A DNA stretch of 64,000 bases from positions 7,366,001 to 7,430,000 of the forward strand of contig NZ_JAFBCK010000001.1 of the NCBI RefSeq assembly GCF_016907695.1, in the 5' to 3' direction. The translations under genes and the position numbers were made by a program. The stretch is from Actinokineospora baliensis (GTDB taxonomy: Bacteria > Actinomycetota > Actinomycetes > Mycobacteriales > Pseudonocardiaceae). Shown piece after piece: positions 28,395 to 36,167 of this stretch. Numbering within the stretch: position 1 is the stretch's first letter; each line of letters opens with the position of its first letter. Below the pieces are notes generated by a model, which was given only the letters and a program-made list of their open reading frames with translations, had not been told where the DNA came from and ran no database searches.

Positions 28395-28901
28395 TTACCC
28401 GACCCGCTGCTCGCTCTTGAGCACGACCTTGCGCTCCCCCAGCGGTTTCTCCAGGTCCACCGACAGCTTCGGGAACCGGAGGTCCATCGTGCACTGCACC
28501 GGCTTGGCCGGTTGCGTCTCCACCAGGGTGATCACCACCTGGGTGTCGTCCTGGGCCGCGACCTCGGCGCTGGCCTTGCCGCAGCCGCCTTCCTGGGCGA
28601 CCACCCCGATGTCGGTGCCGCCGTTCTCGGTCCACACGACCGTCGGGTAGTCCTCGACCACCCCGGTCGCGTCGATCTGTCCGGCTGGGACCTCGGTGCC
28701 GCCCGAGGGCGGTGTCCGCGCGGGCTGGCGGTCCGGCTCGCTGGGCTCGGTCGGCGGGACACCCGGCGGCACCGGGGTCGCCGACGAGGTCGGCGGCGCG
28801 GGCGTGGTCTCCTGCGGCGGGCTGGCGGTCTCCTGTCCGGCACACGCGGCGAGCACCGTGAGCAGAACGCCTGCGCCAATGACGGTTCCTAGGCGTTTCA
28901 T
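28395..28901 (-). CDS. Small secreted lipoprotein B (paralogue of previous gene)
   Basis: A 168-residue lipoprotein; signal peptide with lipobox LAAC around residues 17-20, a Pro/Thr/Ser-rich linker to about residue 65, then a 100-residue domain with two cysteines (EGGCGKA and PVQCTM) ending LEKPLGERKVVL. It shares domain layout and C-terminal motif with lipoprotein A and the same promoter type, so the two arose by duplication. The protein should sit on the outer face of the cytoplasmic membrane; its role is unknown. ATG 28901 fits the signal peptide. The frame is open far upstream but antisense to nothing recognisable and lies inside the next gene. Confidence 0.8.
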   Translation of the reverse strand: MKRLGTVIGAGVLLTVLAACAGQETASPPQETTPAPPTSSATPVPPGVPPTEPSEPDRQPARTPPSGGTEVPAGQIDATGVVEDYPTVVWTENGGTDIGVVAQEGGCGKASAEVAAQDDTQVVITLVETQPAKPVQCTMDLRFPKLSVDLEKPLGERKVVLKSEQRVG

Positions 28902-28907
28902 GCCTTG

Positions 28908-28936
28908 AGGACGGACCCCGGTCACGCTGGGGTTGC
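28908..28936 (-). promoter_or_regulatory. ECF-type promoter of lipoprotein B
   Basis: On the minus strand GCAACC (28936-28931), a 17-bp spacer and CGTCCT (28913-28908), with 6 bp to the ATG: identical hexamers and spacings to the lipoprotein A promoter although the spacer sequences differ. That is the pattern expected for conserved recognition by one ECF sigma factor. Confidence 0.6.
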
Positions 28937-28948
28937 ACGCGACCGCGA

Positions 28949-29884
28949 TCAGTCGACGGGCACCTCCTCGATCGCCCGCCCGGCCAGGGCGTGGTCGCAC
29001 CCCGAGCACACCAGCACCGGGTCGAACCGGTGCCCGCAGTGGTCGAGGACCACCGCGGGTCCCTCGGGTGCGACGAACCACCGCTGCCCCCAGTCGAGGG
29101 CGGTGATCACCACGGGGAACAGGGCGCGCCCCTTGTCGGTGAGGTAGTGGTCCGACCGGGCCGCCCCCTCCGGGCCGCCGGAGGGGGTCAGCACACCGAG
29201 CGCGGTGAAGGTGCGCAGCCGCTCGGCCACGACCGTCGCGGGTGCCCCCAGCCTGCGCTGGAAGTCGGCGAACCGCCGCGCGCCGAGGTAGGCGGCCCCG
29301 AGCATGGTCGCCGACCACCGGTCGCCCACCAGCGCCCGGCTCTGCGGGAAGATCCCCGGCCCCAGGCTCGTCGACCCGCTCGACCGCCGCCGCATCGTCG
29401 CCGTCGGCGTCGACCTGGGCCAGGACCCGCTCGGCCCGAACTCCGCGGCCACGTCCCGCGGCGCGACCGGCACACCGCAGGTGCGGCACACCAGCACCGG
29501 GGTGAACACCGCCGCGCAGGTCTTGTGCCGCATCAGGGGCAGGTCCGGCCGCGGCCCACCGGCCCAGGTCAGCTCCCAGGCCCACACCGACAGCAGGAAC
29601 GGCCACAGCCCGGCCCCGCGCGGGCTCAGCGCGAACTCCCGCCGCCCCCGCTCCCCCTCCGGAACCAGGACGCCGAGGTCGCTCAGGTGCCGCAACCGCG
29701 ACAGCAGCACGGCGTTGGAGATCGGCAACAACCTCTGCCACTGCGCCACCTGCCGCGTCCCGTCCCGCAGCGCGTACCGCAGCACCAGCAACGTCCACTC
29801 GTCCGCCACGGTCCCCACCGCGTAGGCGATGGCGTTGTCGCCGCCCGCCCCCAGCACGCTGGCCCGCTCAGGCGGATGGATCAT
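28949..29884 (-). CDS. Transcriptional regulator with two HxlR domains
   Basis: A 311-residue protein made of two similar halves. Each half has a winged-helix HxlR/ArsR-like domain (residues about 20-110, VADEWTLLVLRYAL; and about 195-280, VGDRWSATMLGAAY) followed by a cysteine cluster: FTPVLVCRTCGVPVAPRDV after the first, FDPVLVCSGCDHALAGRAI after the second. The paired CxxC motifs suggest a zinc site or thiol switch in each half. Single-domain HxlR proteins (about 110-150 residues) act as dimers; this fused form probably folds as a covalent pseudo-dimer. ATG 29884 gives the expected N-terminus. The thiolase gene diverges 241 bp away and is a candidate target. Confidence 0.85.
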   Translation of the reverse strand: MIHPPERASVLGAGGDNAIAYAVGTVADEWTLLVLRYALRDGTRQVAQWQRLLPISNAVLLSRLRHLSDLGVLVPEGERGRREFALSPRGAGLWPFLLSVWAWELTWAGGPRPDLPLMRHKTCAAVFTPVLVCRTCGVPVAPRDVAAEFGPSGSWPRSTPTATMRRRSSGSTSLGPGIFPQSRALVGDRWSATMLGAAYLGARRFADFQRRLGAPATVVAERLRTFTALGVLTPSGGPEGAARSDHYLTDKGRALFPVVITALDWGQRWFVAPEGPAVVLDHCGHRFDPVLVCSGCDHALAGRAIEEVPVD

Positions 29885-30125
29885 GACCACCAGCACCCCC
29901 CTTCCCCACCGCGAAACCGCGCTCCACCGCCACGTGGCACGCCGCCCACCCCGCCCCGCCAGGCCCCTCGGTGGTGTCACCAGGCCCAGCACCGTATCGG
30001 TAGCGCTGGTGCCCCCCGGTGCGCAGGTCGTGTCGGTTGCGATGGCCGGGAATCCGGGACTACAACTGGCACGGTGACCAGGCCAGGCTCCGGGAAGGGG
30101 GTCCGGAGGAGGGGGTAGGCGATGG

Positions 30126-31319
30126 GTGAGCGCGATGGGTGAGCCCTACCTCCTGGACTACGTCCGCACGCCCCGTGGTCGGGGGTCGGCCCGGGGTGCA
30201 CTGCACCACCTCACCGCTCTAGACCTGCTGGTTCCGCTGTTCAACGCCCTGGTCGCGCGGGGGTTGGACCCGACTGCGGTCGACGATGTGGTGCTGGGCT
30301 GCGCCTCGCAGGTCGGTGAGCAGGGCGGCAACCTGGCCCGCACGGCGACGCTGCTGGCCGACTGGGGGCACGGCGTGCCGGGGGTCGTGCTGAACCGCTT
30401 CTGCGCCGCCGGGATCGACGCCATCGCGTTGGCCGCGGCCAGGATCCGCTCTGGCGAGGTGGACCTGGTGGTCGCGGGCGGTGTGGAGAGCACCTCTCGG
30501 GTCCCACCGTTCACCGACCGCGCTCCACTGTGGACCGACGCGGAGGTGGTGCGGCGCACCGGGGCCGTGCACATGGGGGTCGCCGCCGACCTCAACGCCA
30601 CCCTGGACGGCTTCTCCCGCGAGGACCTCGACGGCTACGCCCTGGAGTCCCAGCACAAGGCCGCCGCCGCGTGGCGGGCCGGTGCGTTCGCCCGCTCGCT
30701 GGTCGAGGTGGGTGGACTGGCGCACGACGAGCTCGTCCGCCCCGACAGCGGCCGCGACGCCTTGGCCGCGCTGCCGCCCGCCTTCGCGGGCTTGGGCGCC
30801 GACGGCCAGGACGAGTTGGCGCTGGCCAATCGCGGCCACCCGACCAGGATCGAGCACCGGCACACCGCCGCCACTTCTCCTTCGCTGGCCGACGGGGCGG
30901 CACTGGTGCTGATCGGCGACGTGCGGACCGCCCGCGGGCTGGGGCTGACCCCGAGGGCCAGGGTCGCCGCCTCGGCGGTGACCGCCAACGACCCGGTGAC
31001 CATGCTCACCGCGGGCCAGGACGCGATGCAGCGGGCCATGCGCCGGGCCGCGGTGACCCCGGACGAGGTGGACGTGTTCGAGTTCGCCGAGTCCTTCGCC
31101 GCGCTGTGCCTGCGGTTGCGGCGGGCGTTCGACGCGGGCCCGGACCGGCTCAACCCCTCGGGCGGCACGATCGCGATGGGCCACGCCATCGGCGCGACCG
31201 GGGCGATCATGGTCGGTGGCTGCCTGGAGGAACTGGAGCGGCGGGCGGGCCGCTTCGGCGTCGCCGGGGTGAGCGCGGCGGCGGGTCTCGGGGTGGGGCT
31301 CGTCCTGGAGCGCGGCTGA
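30126..31319 (+). CDS. Thiolase-family protein lacking the C-terminal catalytic cysteine
   Basis: A 397-residue thiolase fold. The nucleophilic cysteine is present (LNRFCAAG, Cys93), as is a glycine loop NPSGGTIAMGHAIGATGA. Two departures stand out. The usual GHP (catalytic histidine followed by Pro) reads GHA, and the final C-x-G motif that supplies the second catalytic cysteine reads GVSAAAGLG, with no cysteine. The enzyme therefore may not perform normal thiolysis or condensation by the standard mechanism, or uses another base. It stands alone: no hydratase or dehydrogenase gene of beta-oxidation is near. GTG 30126 is used; ATG 30135 in the same frame is equally possible (strong GGAGGAGGGGG upstream). 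Confidence 0.85.
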   Translation: MSAMGEPYLLDYVRTPRGRGSARGALHHLTALDLLVPLFNALVARGLDPTAVDDVVLGCASQVGEQGGNLARTATLLADWGHGVPGVVLNRFCAAGIDAIALAAARIRSGEVDLVVAGGVESTSRVPPFTDRAPLWTDAEVVRRTGAVHMGVAADLNATLDGFSREDLDGYALESQHKAAAAWRAGAFARSLVEVGGLAHDELVRPDSGRDALAALPPAFAGLGADGQDELALANRGHPTRIEHRHTAATSPSLADGAALVLIGDVRTARGLGLTPRARVAASAVTANDPVTMLTAGQDAMQRAMRRAAVTPDEVDVFEFAESFAALCLRLRRAFDAGPDRLNPSGGTIAMGHAIGATGAIMVGGCLEELERRAGRFGVAGVSAAAGLGVGLVLERG

Positions 31320-31434
31320 GCCGCCGAGCCGTCCGTGTGTACTGGGACATTCGGTGCAGCCCATTCACTCGGCCGCCACCCGCAGGCACGATCGTGTTCA
31401 CTGAGCGGTCGTGGCCCCGCCTCAAAGTGATCAT

Positions 31435-32271
31435 GTGAATCGCCTCTGGGCGCTTGCCCTGGTCGGCGCGCTCGCCGCCGCGTGCGCCGCACCGCCCGAC
31501 CGGATCGACATCAGGTCAGTGCCCCCGGCCGCCTCGACCGGGAGCTACACGGTCGACTGCGGCCGCAACGAGGAGGGGCACCGCAACTCCGACAACCTCG
31601 TGGCCTCGCCCGGGGTCCGCGACGGCGCCCACCACCTGCACGACTACGTCGGCAACCTGGCCACCGACGCGTTCAGCACCGACGAGGTCCTCTCCGCCGC
31701 GAAGACCACCTGCCGCGACGGCGACCTGTCGGCCTACTACTGGCCCGTGCTGCGCCTGGGCGGCCACCACAGCGAGGTGCTCCCGCCCGCGTCGGTGACG
31801 ATCGCGTTCCTCGGCAGCCCGGTCAGCGAGGTGGTGGCCATGCCGCGCTTCCTCCGCACCGTCACCGGTGACGCCAAGGCGGCCTCAGCGGTGCGCGGCA
31901 CGTGGACCTGCGCCGGGTTCACCGACCGCATCGCGTCCTCTTACCCCAACTGCCCGTCCGGTGCGCGCACCCTGCGCGTCTACGACTTCCCCAGCTGCTG
32001 GGACGGCAAGGGCACCGACAGCGCGGACCACAAGACCCACCTGCGCTTCCCCGCGGCCGACGGGTGGTGCCCCCGCGGAACCTTCCCGGTGCCGAAGCTG
32101 CGCATAGAGGTCGGCTACGACCTCCCCGAAGACAGCGAGTTCTCGATCGACAGCTTCCCGGAGGTGGTCGACCGCGCAGCCGCTTCCGACCACGCGCACT
32201 TCGTCAACGTGCGCTCGGACGAGGCCATGGCCGCGCTCGTGACCTGCGTGAACTCGGGCGAGCGCTGCTAG
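31435..32271 (+). CDS. DUF1996 domain lipoprotein
   Basis: A 278-residue secreted protein with a short signal peptide and lipobox-like AAAC near residues 14-18. The mature part matches DUF1996: VASPGVRDGAHHLHDYVGN, then SAYYWPVL, and FPSCWDGKG followed by HKTHLRF, with conserved cysteines probably paired in disulfides. DUF1996 is common in fungi and actinomycetes and has no proven function; the His/Asp/Trp-rich motifs suggest a carbohydrate- or metal-related active site. GTG 31435 is chosen because it starts the signal peptide. It lies 84 bp before a SigL-type sigma/anti-sigma pair on the same strand and may be linked to that cell-envelope response. Confidence 0.85.
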   Translation: MNRLWALALVGALAAACAAPPDRIDIRSVPPAASTGSYTVDCGRNEEGHRNSDNLVASPGVRDGAHHLHDYVGNLATDAFSTDEVLSAAKTTCRDGDLSAYYWPVLRLGGHHSEVLPPASVTIAFLGSPVSEVVAMPRFLRTVTGDAKAASAVRGTWTCAGFTDRIASSYPNCPSGARTLRVYDFPSCWDGKGTDSADHKTHLRFPAADGWCPRGTFPVPKLRIEVGYDLPEDSEFSIDSFPEVVDRAAASDHAHFVNVRSDEAMAALVTCVNSGERC

Positions 32272-32284
32272 CCGGGAAATAGTT

Positions 32285-32312
32285 CGAACCGGCGCGCCCC
32301 GGCGGCCGTGTC
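32285..32312 (+). promoter_or_regulatory. Autoregulatory SigL-type promoter
   Basis: CGAACC (32285-32290), exactly 16 bp, then CGTGTC (32307-32312), 43 bp before the sigma-factor start. From memory the SigL consensus of Mycobacterium tuberculosis is TGAACC-N16-CGTGTC, so this would be the self-activated promoter of the sigma/anti-sigma operon. Confidence 0.65.
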
Positions 32313-32355
32313 TGCTGGGAAAGCGCAACCGGACGCCGTTGGACAGGGAGTCGGC

Positions 32356-32904
32356 ATGGCGAGGCTGTTCGCCCGGGCACGGGCGACATCGAGGGACGAG
32401 GCGCTGGTCCGCTCGCTCTACGAGGAACACGGCAAGGCCCTGCTGGCCTACGCCGTGCGGCTCACCGGCGATCGGGCAGCGGCCGAGGACGTCGTCCAGG
32501 AGACACTGGTCCGCGCGTGGCGGCACGCGGACAACCTGATGAGCAAGGAGGGCTCGGTGCGGGCCTGGCTGTTCACCGTCGCCAGGAACCTCATCGTGGA
32601 CAAGGTCAGGGCCAAGGCGGCCCGGCCTGCCGAGGTCGCCGAATCGCCGTCGACGGTGCCCGTGAGCCGGGACCACTCGCAGCAGGTGGCGGACTCGATG
32701 TCCGTGCTCGCCGCGATCGAGGGCCTGTCCGAGGAACACCGCAAGGTGCTGGTGGAGATCTACTTCCGCGACCGGAGCGTGGCCGAAACCGCCCAGGAGT
32801 TGGGCATCGCTCCCGGTACCGTGAAGTCCAGGTCGCACTACGCGCTGCGGGCGCTGCGCGCGGCGATGTCCGGACGAGCCGCGCTGGAAGGGACGCCCGC
32901 ATGA
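32356..32904 (+). CDS. ECF sigma factor, SigL-like
   Basis: A 182-residue extracytoplasmic-function sigma factor with region 2 (residues 18-85; LLAYAVRLTGDRAAAEDVVQETLVRAW and WLFTVARNLIVD) and region 4 (residues 115-170; LSEEHRKVLVEIYFRDRSVAETAQELGIAPGTVKSR) only. Sequence and layout are close to mycobacterial SigL, which controls envelope and secreted-protein modification genes. ATG 32356 has GGGAG 5 bp upstream. Its stop overlaps the anti-sigma start (ATGA at 32901-32904), a sign of coupled translation. A SigL-type promoter upstream suggests autoregulation. Confidence 0.93.
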   Translation: MARLFARARATSRDEALVRSLYEEHGKALLAYAVRLTGDRAAAEDVVQETLVRAWRHADNLMSKEGSVRAWLFTVARNLIVDKVRAKAARPAEVAESPSTVPVSRDHSQQVADSMSVLAAIEGLSEEHRKVLVEIYFRDRSVAETAQELGIAPGTVKSRSHYALRALRAAMSGRAALEGTPA

Positions 32905-33602
32905 GCACGCACGAGACCCCGTTGCTCGGCGCCTACGCGCTGGGCGTGCTCGACGATGACGAACGCGGTGAGGTTGAGCGGCACCTGACTGGCTGCCCGG
33001 ACTGCCGCGCGGAACTACAAGCGCTAGAGGAGGTGCGGGACATGGCGGGTGAACTGCCGCCAGAGGCGTTGCTGGATGGGCCTCCGGATGACGGCGATCT
33101 GCTGCTGGCGCGTACCTTGCGCCAAGTCCGCACGGAGGCCAACGCCTCTCGGAACCGCTCTATCGCGATGGCGGGCGTCGCTGCCGCCGTCGTCATCGCC
33201 GCGGTGCTCGGGACCGGGATCGTCATCGGCCGGTCCTCGGGCACCCCGCAGGCGCAGACCACGGTGACGGTCAACCCCACCGAGCAGCAGATCGTGGGGA
33301 CGCGGTTCCTCTCCGGGAGTGACCCGAACACGGGTACCCGGCTGACGGCGAAGGTCGTGCCCGCCACTGGGTGGGTGCGCCTGAACCTGGCGGTGACCGG
33401 CATCCCCGCCGGGGAGCGCTGCCGGGTGATCGTGGTCGGCAAGGACGGCTCGCGGGAAGAGGCCGGTAGTTGGCTGGTGTCGACGCGGGGAGCCCAGGAA
33501 GGCACCAGTCTGGACGGTGCCGCGCTGGTCGCGCCGGATGATGTCGCGGCCATCGAGATCGTCAACACCGAGGGCAAGCGGTTCGTGTCCGTCAAGGCCT
33601 GA
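32901..33602 (+). CDS. Zinc anti-sigma factor (RslA-like)
   Basis: A 233-residue membrane protein that should hold the SigL-like factor inactive. The cytosolic N-terminal domain contains the zinc anti-sigma signature H-x3-C-x2-C (ERHLTGCPDCRAEL, residues about 28-41). One membrane helix lies near residues 90-112 (AAAVVIAAVLGTGIVIG), and the extracytoplasmic part (residues 120-233) is an anti-sigma-K-type beta domain (TVTVNPTEQQIVGT onward). Oxidation of the zinc cysteines or proteolysis would release the sigma factor. It overlaps the sigma gene by 4 bp, in keeping with a 1:1 partner. It ends 35 bp from the convergent acetyltransferase gene, sharing a hairpin terminator. Confidence 0.92.
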   Translation: MSTHETPLLGAYALGVLDDDERGEVERHLTGCPDCRAELQALEEVRDMAGELPPEALLDGPPDDGDLLLARTLRQVRTEANASRNRSIAMAGVAAAVVIAAVLGTGIVIGRSSGTPQAQTTVTVNPTEQQIVGTRFLSGSDPNTGTRLTAKVVPATGWVRLNLAVTGIPAGERCRVIVVGKDGSREEAGSWLVSTRGAQEGTSLDGAALVAPDDVAAIEIVNTEGKRFVSVKA

Positions 33603-33611
33603 GTCACCCGC

Positions 33612-33641
33612 CTGGCTCCTGGGGGCTGCCCCGGGAGTCAG
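33612..33641. terminator. Hairpin terminator between anti-sigma and acetyltransferase genes
   Basis: A 13-bp stem with two G-U pairs (33612-33624 with 33629-33641) and a 4-nt loop; its right arm overlaps the stop codon of the convergent acetyltransferase gene. Confidence 0.6.
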
Positions 33642-36166
33642 GCGATCGGCCGCAGCCTGCGCGGCCCGCTGTCGTGCCTCGACGGGGGTGGGCCCACGGT
33701 GACCCGACCTCCGGTGACGAACGCGCCCGCGGCGGAGGCGAGGATCGGCTCGATGGCCAAGGCGCGGATCTCCGGCAAGTCTTCCGACATGGCGGAGACG
33801 CGGAGGACCAGGTGCTGGAGGGCAGCCAGGTCTGCCGGTTCGCCACCCGCGAAGCCAGCCAACAGCGGTGCGGCTCGAGGCGACCTCACAAGGCTTGCGG
33901 CTTCAGTGTCGGTCAGCGGAACAGCCCTATAGGCGCGGTCACCGAGCAGGGTGCTGACCACGCCTGCCAGCCCAAAGGACACGACCGTGCCGAAGGACGG
34001 GTCGTCCTGTAGGCCGATGCTGCAGGAGATGCCCTCTGGTGCCATACGCTGGATGTAGTCGGGGACATCCACTACGGCTTTCAGTTCGGCGTTGGCATCG
34101 CGCGTGACCTCGATGCCATAGCAGTCCAGGAGAGCGACTACCTCATCGTCAGTCAGCTCTACCTCGGCGCCTCCCGCGCGAGACAAGGCGGCGTCAACCA
34201 CAGAGTTCGCCCGGTCTGGATCCATGCCTTCCGCGCGAACGAACGTTCCCGGAGGCGATGACCGCCAACGTGCGTAGGCGGTCGCTCTGGCAAGAGCAAG
34301 AGTTGCCCGTTCGGGACTCGGGTAAGACGGGATAGATCCGTGCGTAGGCGCCCCATCGGGGCCGAGTACGGCCAACTCTGCAGGGATCCCCTCCGCCGCA
34401 AGGAAAGTCGACACGATGGGTTTGCTGTCAGCCTCAGGTAGGCCTTCTGCGGCTTCGCGAAGCGCACGCGCATAGGCAGTGCCTGGGATCGCTATAGGCG
34501 GCACGAACACGACGATGAGCGAATCGACGTCGTCCCGTTGAAGCGCATCCGCAACAGCCGCAGCGAACTGGTCCGGCCCAGCCTGAGCACCGACGTCGAC
34601 CGGGTCGCCCGCCAACACCAGCCCGTGCCCAATCGCCGCATCAGCGGCTAGAACGCCTATAGCAGAAGAATTCCCGACTACCGCAACACGCTCACCTGGC
34701 GGCAACGGCTGGTGAGCGAGCAGCAGCGCAGTGTCGAAGAGTTGTGCGATGGACTCGACCCGGATGACACCCGCTTGCTCGAAGAGGGCCTGGACACTGG
34801 CCTCGTCCACTGCGACCCCAGTTGCCGCCAACGCGGGCAAGACGGTGTTGCGGCCGGATTTGACCACCACCACCGGCTTGGTGCGCCCAAGCCTTCGCGC
34901 GAGTCGGGCGAACTTGCGCGGATTGCCGAAAGACTCCAGGTAGAGCAAGACGACATCGGTGGCAGGATCCGTCTCCCAGTACTGCAAGAGGTCGTTACCG
35001 GAGACATCAGCGCGGTTCCCGGCGGAGACGAACGTCGACAGACCCAACCCCCGCGCGGCGGCGTCCGCGAGGATCGCGGTGCCTAGAGCCCCCGACTGGC
35101 AGAAGAACCCCGTGCGGCCCGGACCTGGAAGGGTCGGCGCAAGAGTGGCGTTGAGCCGCACGGCAGGATCCAGGTTGACCACGCCGAGCGCGTTAGGCCC
35201 CACGACGCGCATCCCGTGCGCTCGCGCCTCGTCGACAAGTCGCCGTTCCGCCCCACGCCCATCAGGACCCGTCTCACCGAAGCCGGCACTAACGACGACG
35301 AGCGTCTTGACGCCCTTGACCAAGCACGCGTCCATGACCTCATCGACGCCTGCCGCAGGCACTGCCACAACGGCGAGGTCAACGGCGTCGGGGACGTCAA
35401 GCACCGTGGGGTACGCGCGAACCCCGCGAATGGAGCGGTGTTCCGGGTTCACCGGGAAGACCGGCCCCGCGAAGTTGGCCGCCAACAGGTTCCGCAGCAC
35501 AGCGTTGCCGACTTTCGCCGGATCGGTGGAAGCACCGATCACGGCCACCGACCTCGGGTGTAGCAAGTTGTGCACACTACGCGCCTCAGCCGACTGCTCC
35601 CGCGCCCACGCGACAGCCACCGACGCCTCAGTGGGGTCAACAGCGAACTCCAAGTGCAGGACACCTTCGTCGAAGGCCCGGCTGACCTGGTAACCCGCGT
35701 CGCGGAACACGCGGACCATCTGGGCGTTCTCCGCCAAGACCTCCGCCTCGAACTGGCCGAGGCCGCGTTCCCTGGCAGCGGCCGCGAGGTGCTCGAGCAG
35801 GATCGACCCCAGACCGCGCCCCTGGTGGGCGTCCTCGACGACGAAGGCCACTTCGGCGGAGTCCGTCCCGGGAAGCCGCTCGTACCTGCCAACGGCGACG
35901 ACGTCGTCCCCCAGCAGGGCGACGAACGCCACCCGGTCGTGGTGGTCGACGGTGCTGAACCGCGTGAGGTCCTTGTCCGGGATCGTCGGGTACGGCCCGA
36001 AGTAGCGGAAGTACCTGGTGCGCTCGGACAGCCTGCCGTGGAAGGCGCGGAGAGCAGCCGCGTCGGTGGGGACGATCGGGCGCAAGTGGACGGTGCCGCC
36101 GTCCGCGAGCACGACATCAGCCTCCCACCGCGGCGGGTAGGCGAAGGGGTCGCGCTCCTCGGGCAT
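33638..36166 (-). CDS. Pat-type protein acyltransferase: GNAT domain fused to degenerate acyl-CoA synthetase
   Basis: An 842-residue protein. Residues 15-175 are a GNAT acetyltransferase domain with the acetyl-CoA loop QGRGLG (115-120). The rest resembles NDP-forming acyl-CoA synthetases: CoA-binding domain from about residue 190 (PRSVAVIGAST), ligase domains, and a C-terminal ATP-grasp remnant. The synthetase half looks inactive: where active enzymes have SHTG with the phosphorylated histidine, this protein has AATG, and the ATP-grasp stretch that normally carries an LK motif between YGIEV and IQRMAPEG is only about 15 residues. The family (bacterial Pat, Streptomyces PatA) acetylates and silences acyl-CoA synthetases, the degenerate half sensing acetyl-CoA or amino acids. 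An ATG at 36184 is an alternative start. It lies directly after acuC, one base apart. Confidence 0.88.
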   Translation of the reverse strand: MPEERDPFAYPPRWEADVVLADGGTVHLRPIVPTDAAALRAFHGRLSERTRYFRYFGPYPTIPDKDLTRFSTVDHHDRVAFVALLGDDVVAVGRYERLPGTDSAEVAFVVEDAHQGRGLGSILLEHLAAAARERGLGQFEAEVLAENAQMVRVFRDAGYQVSRAFDEGVLHLEFAVDPTEASVAVAWAREQSAEARSVHNLLHPRSVAVIGASTDPAKVGNAVLRNLLAANFAGPVFPVNPEHRSIRGVRAYPTVLDVPDAVDLAVVAVPAAGVDEVMDACLVKGVKTLVVVSAGFGETGPDGRGAERRLVDEARAHGMRVVGPNALGVVNLDPAVRLNATLAPTLPGPGRTGFFCQSGALGTAILADAAARGLGLSTFVSAGNRADVSGNDLLQYWETDPATDVVLLYLESFGNPRKFARLARRLGRTKPVVVVKSGRNTVLPALAATGVAVDEASVQALFEQAGVIRVESIAQLFDTALLLAHQPLPPGERVAVVGNSSAIGVLAADAAIGHGLVLAGDPVDVGAQAGPDQFAAAVADALQRDDVDSLIVVFVPPIAIPGTAYARALREAAEGLPEADSKPIVSTFLAAEGIPAELAVLGPDGAPTHGSIPSYPSPERATLALARATAYARWRSSPPGTFVRAEGMDPDRANSVVDAALSRAGGAEVELTDDEVVALLDCYGIEVTRDANAELKAVVDVPDYIQRMAPEGISCSIGLQDDPSFGTVVSFGLAGVVSTLLGDRAYRAVPLTDTEAASLVRSPRAAPLLAGFAGGEPADLAALQHLVLRVSAMSEDLPEIRALAIEPILASAAGAFVTGGRVTVGPPPSRHDSGPRRLRPIA

Positions 36167-36167
36167 G

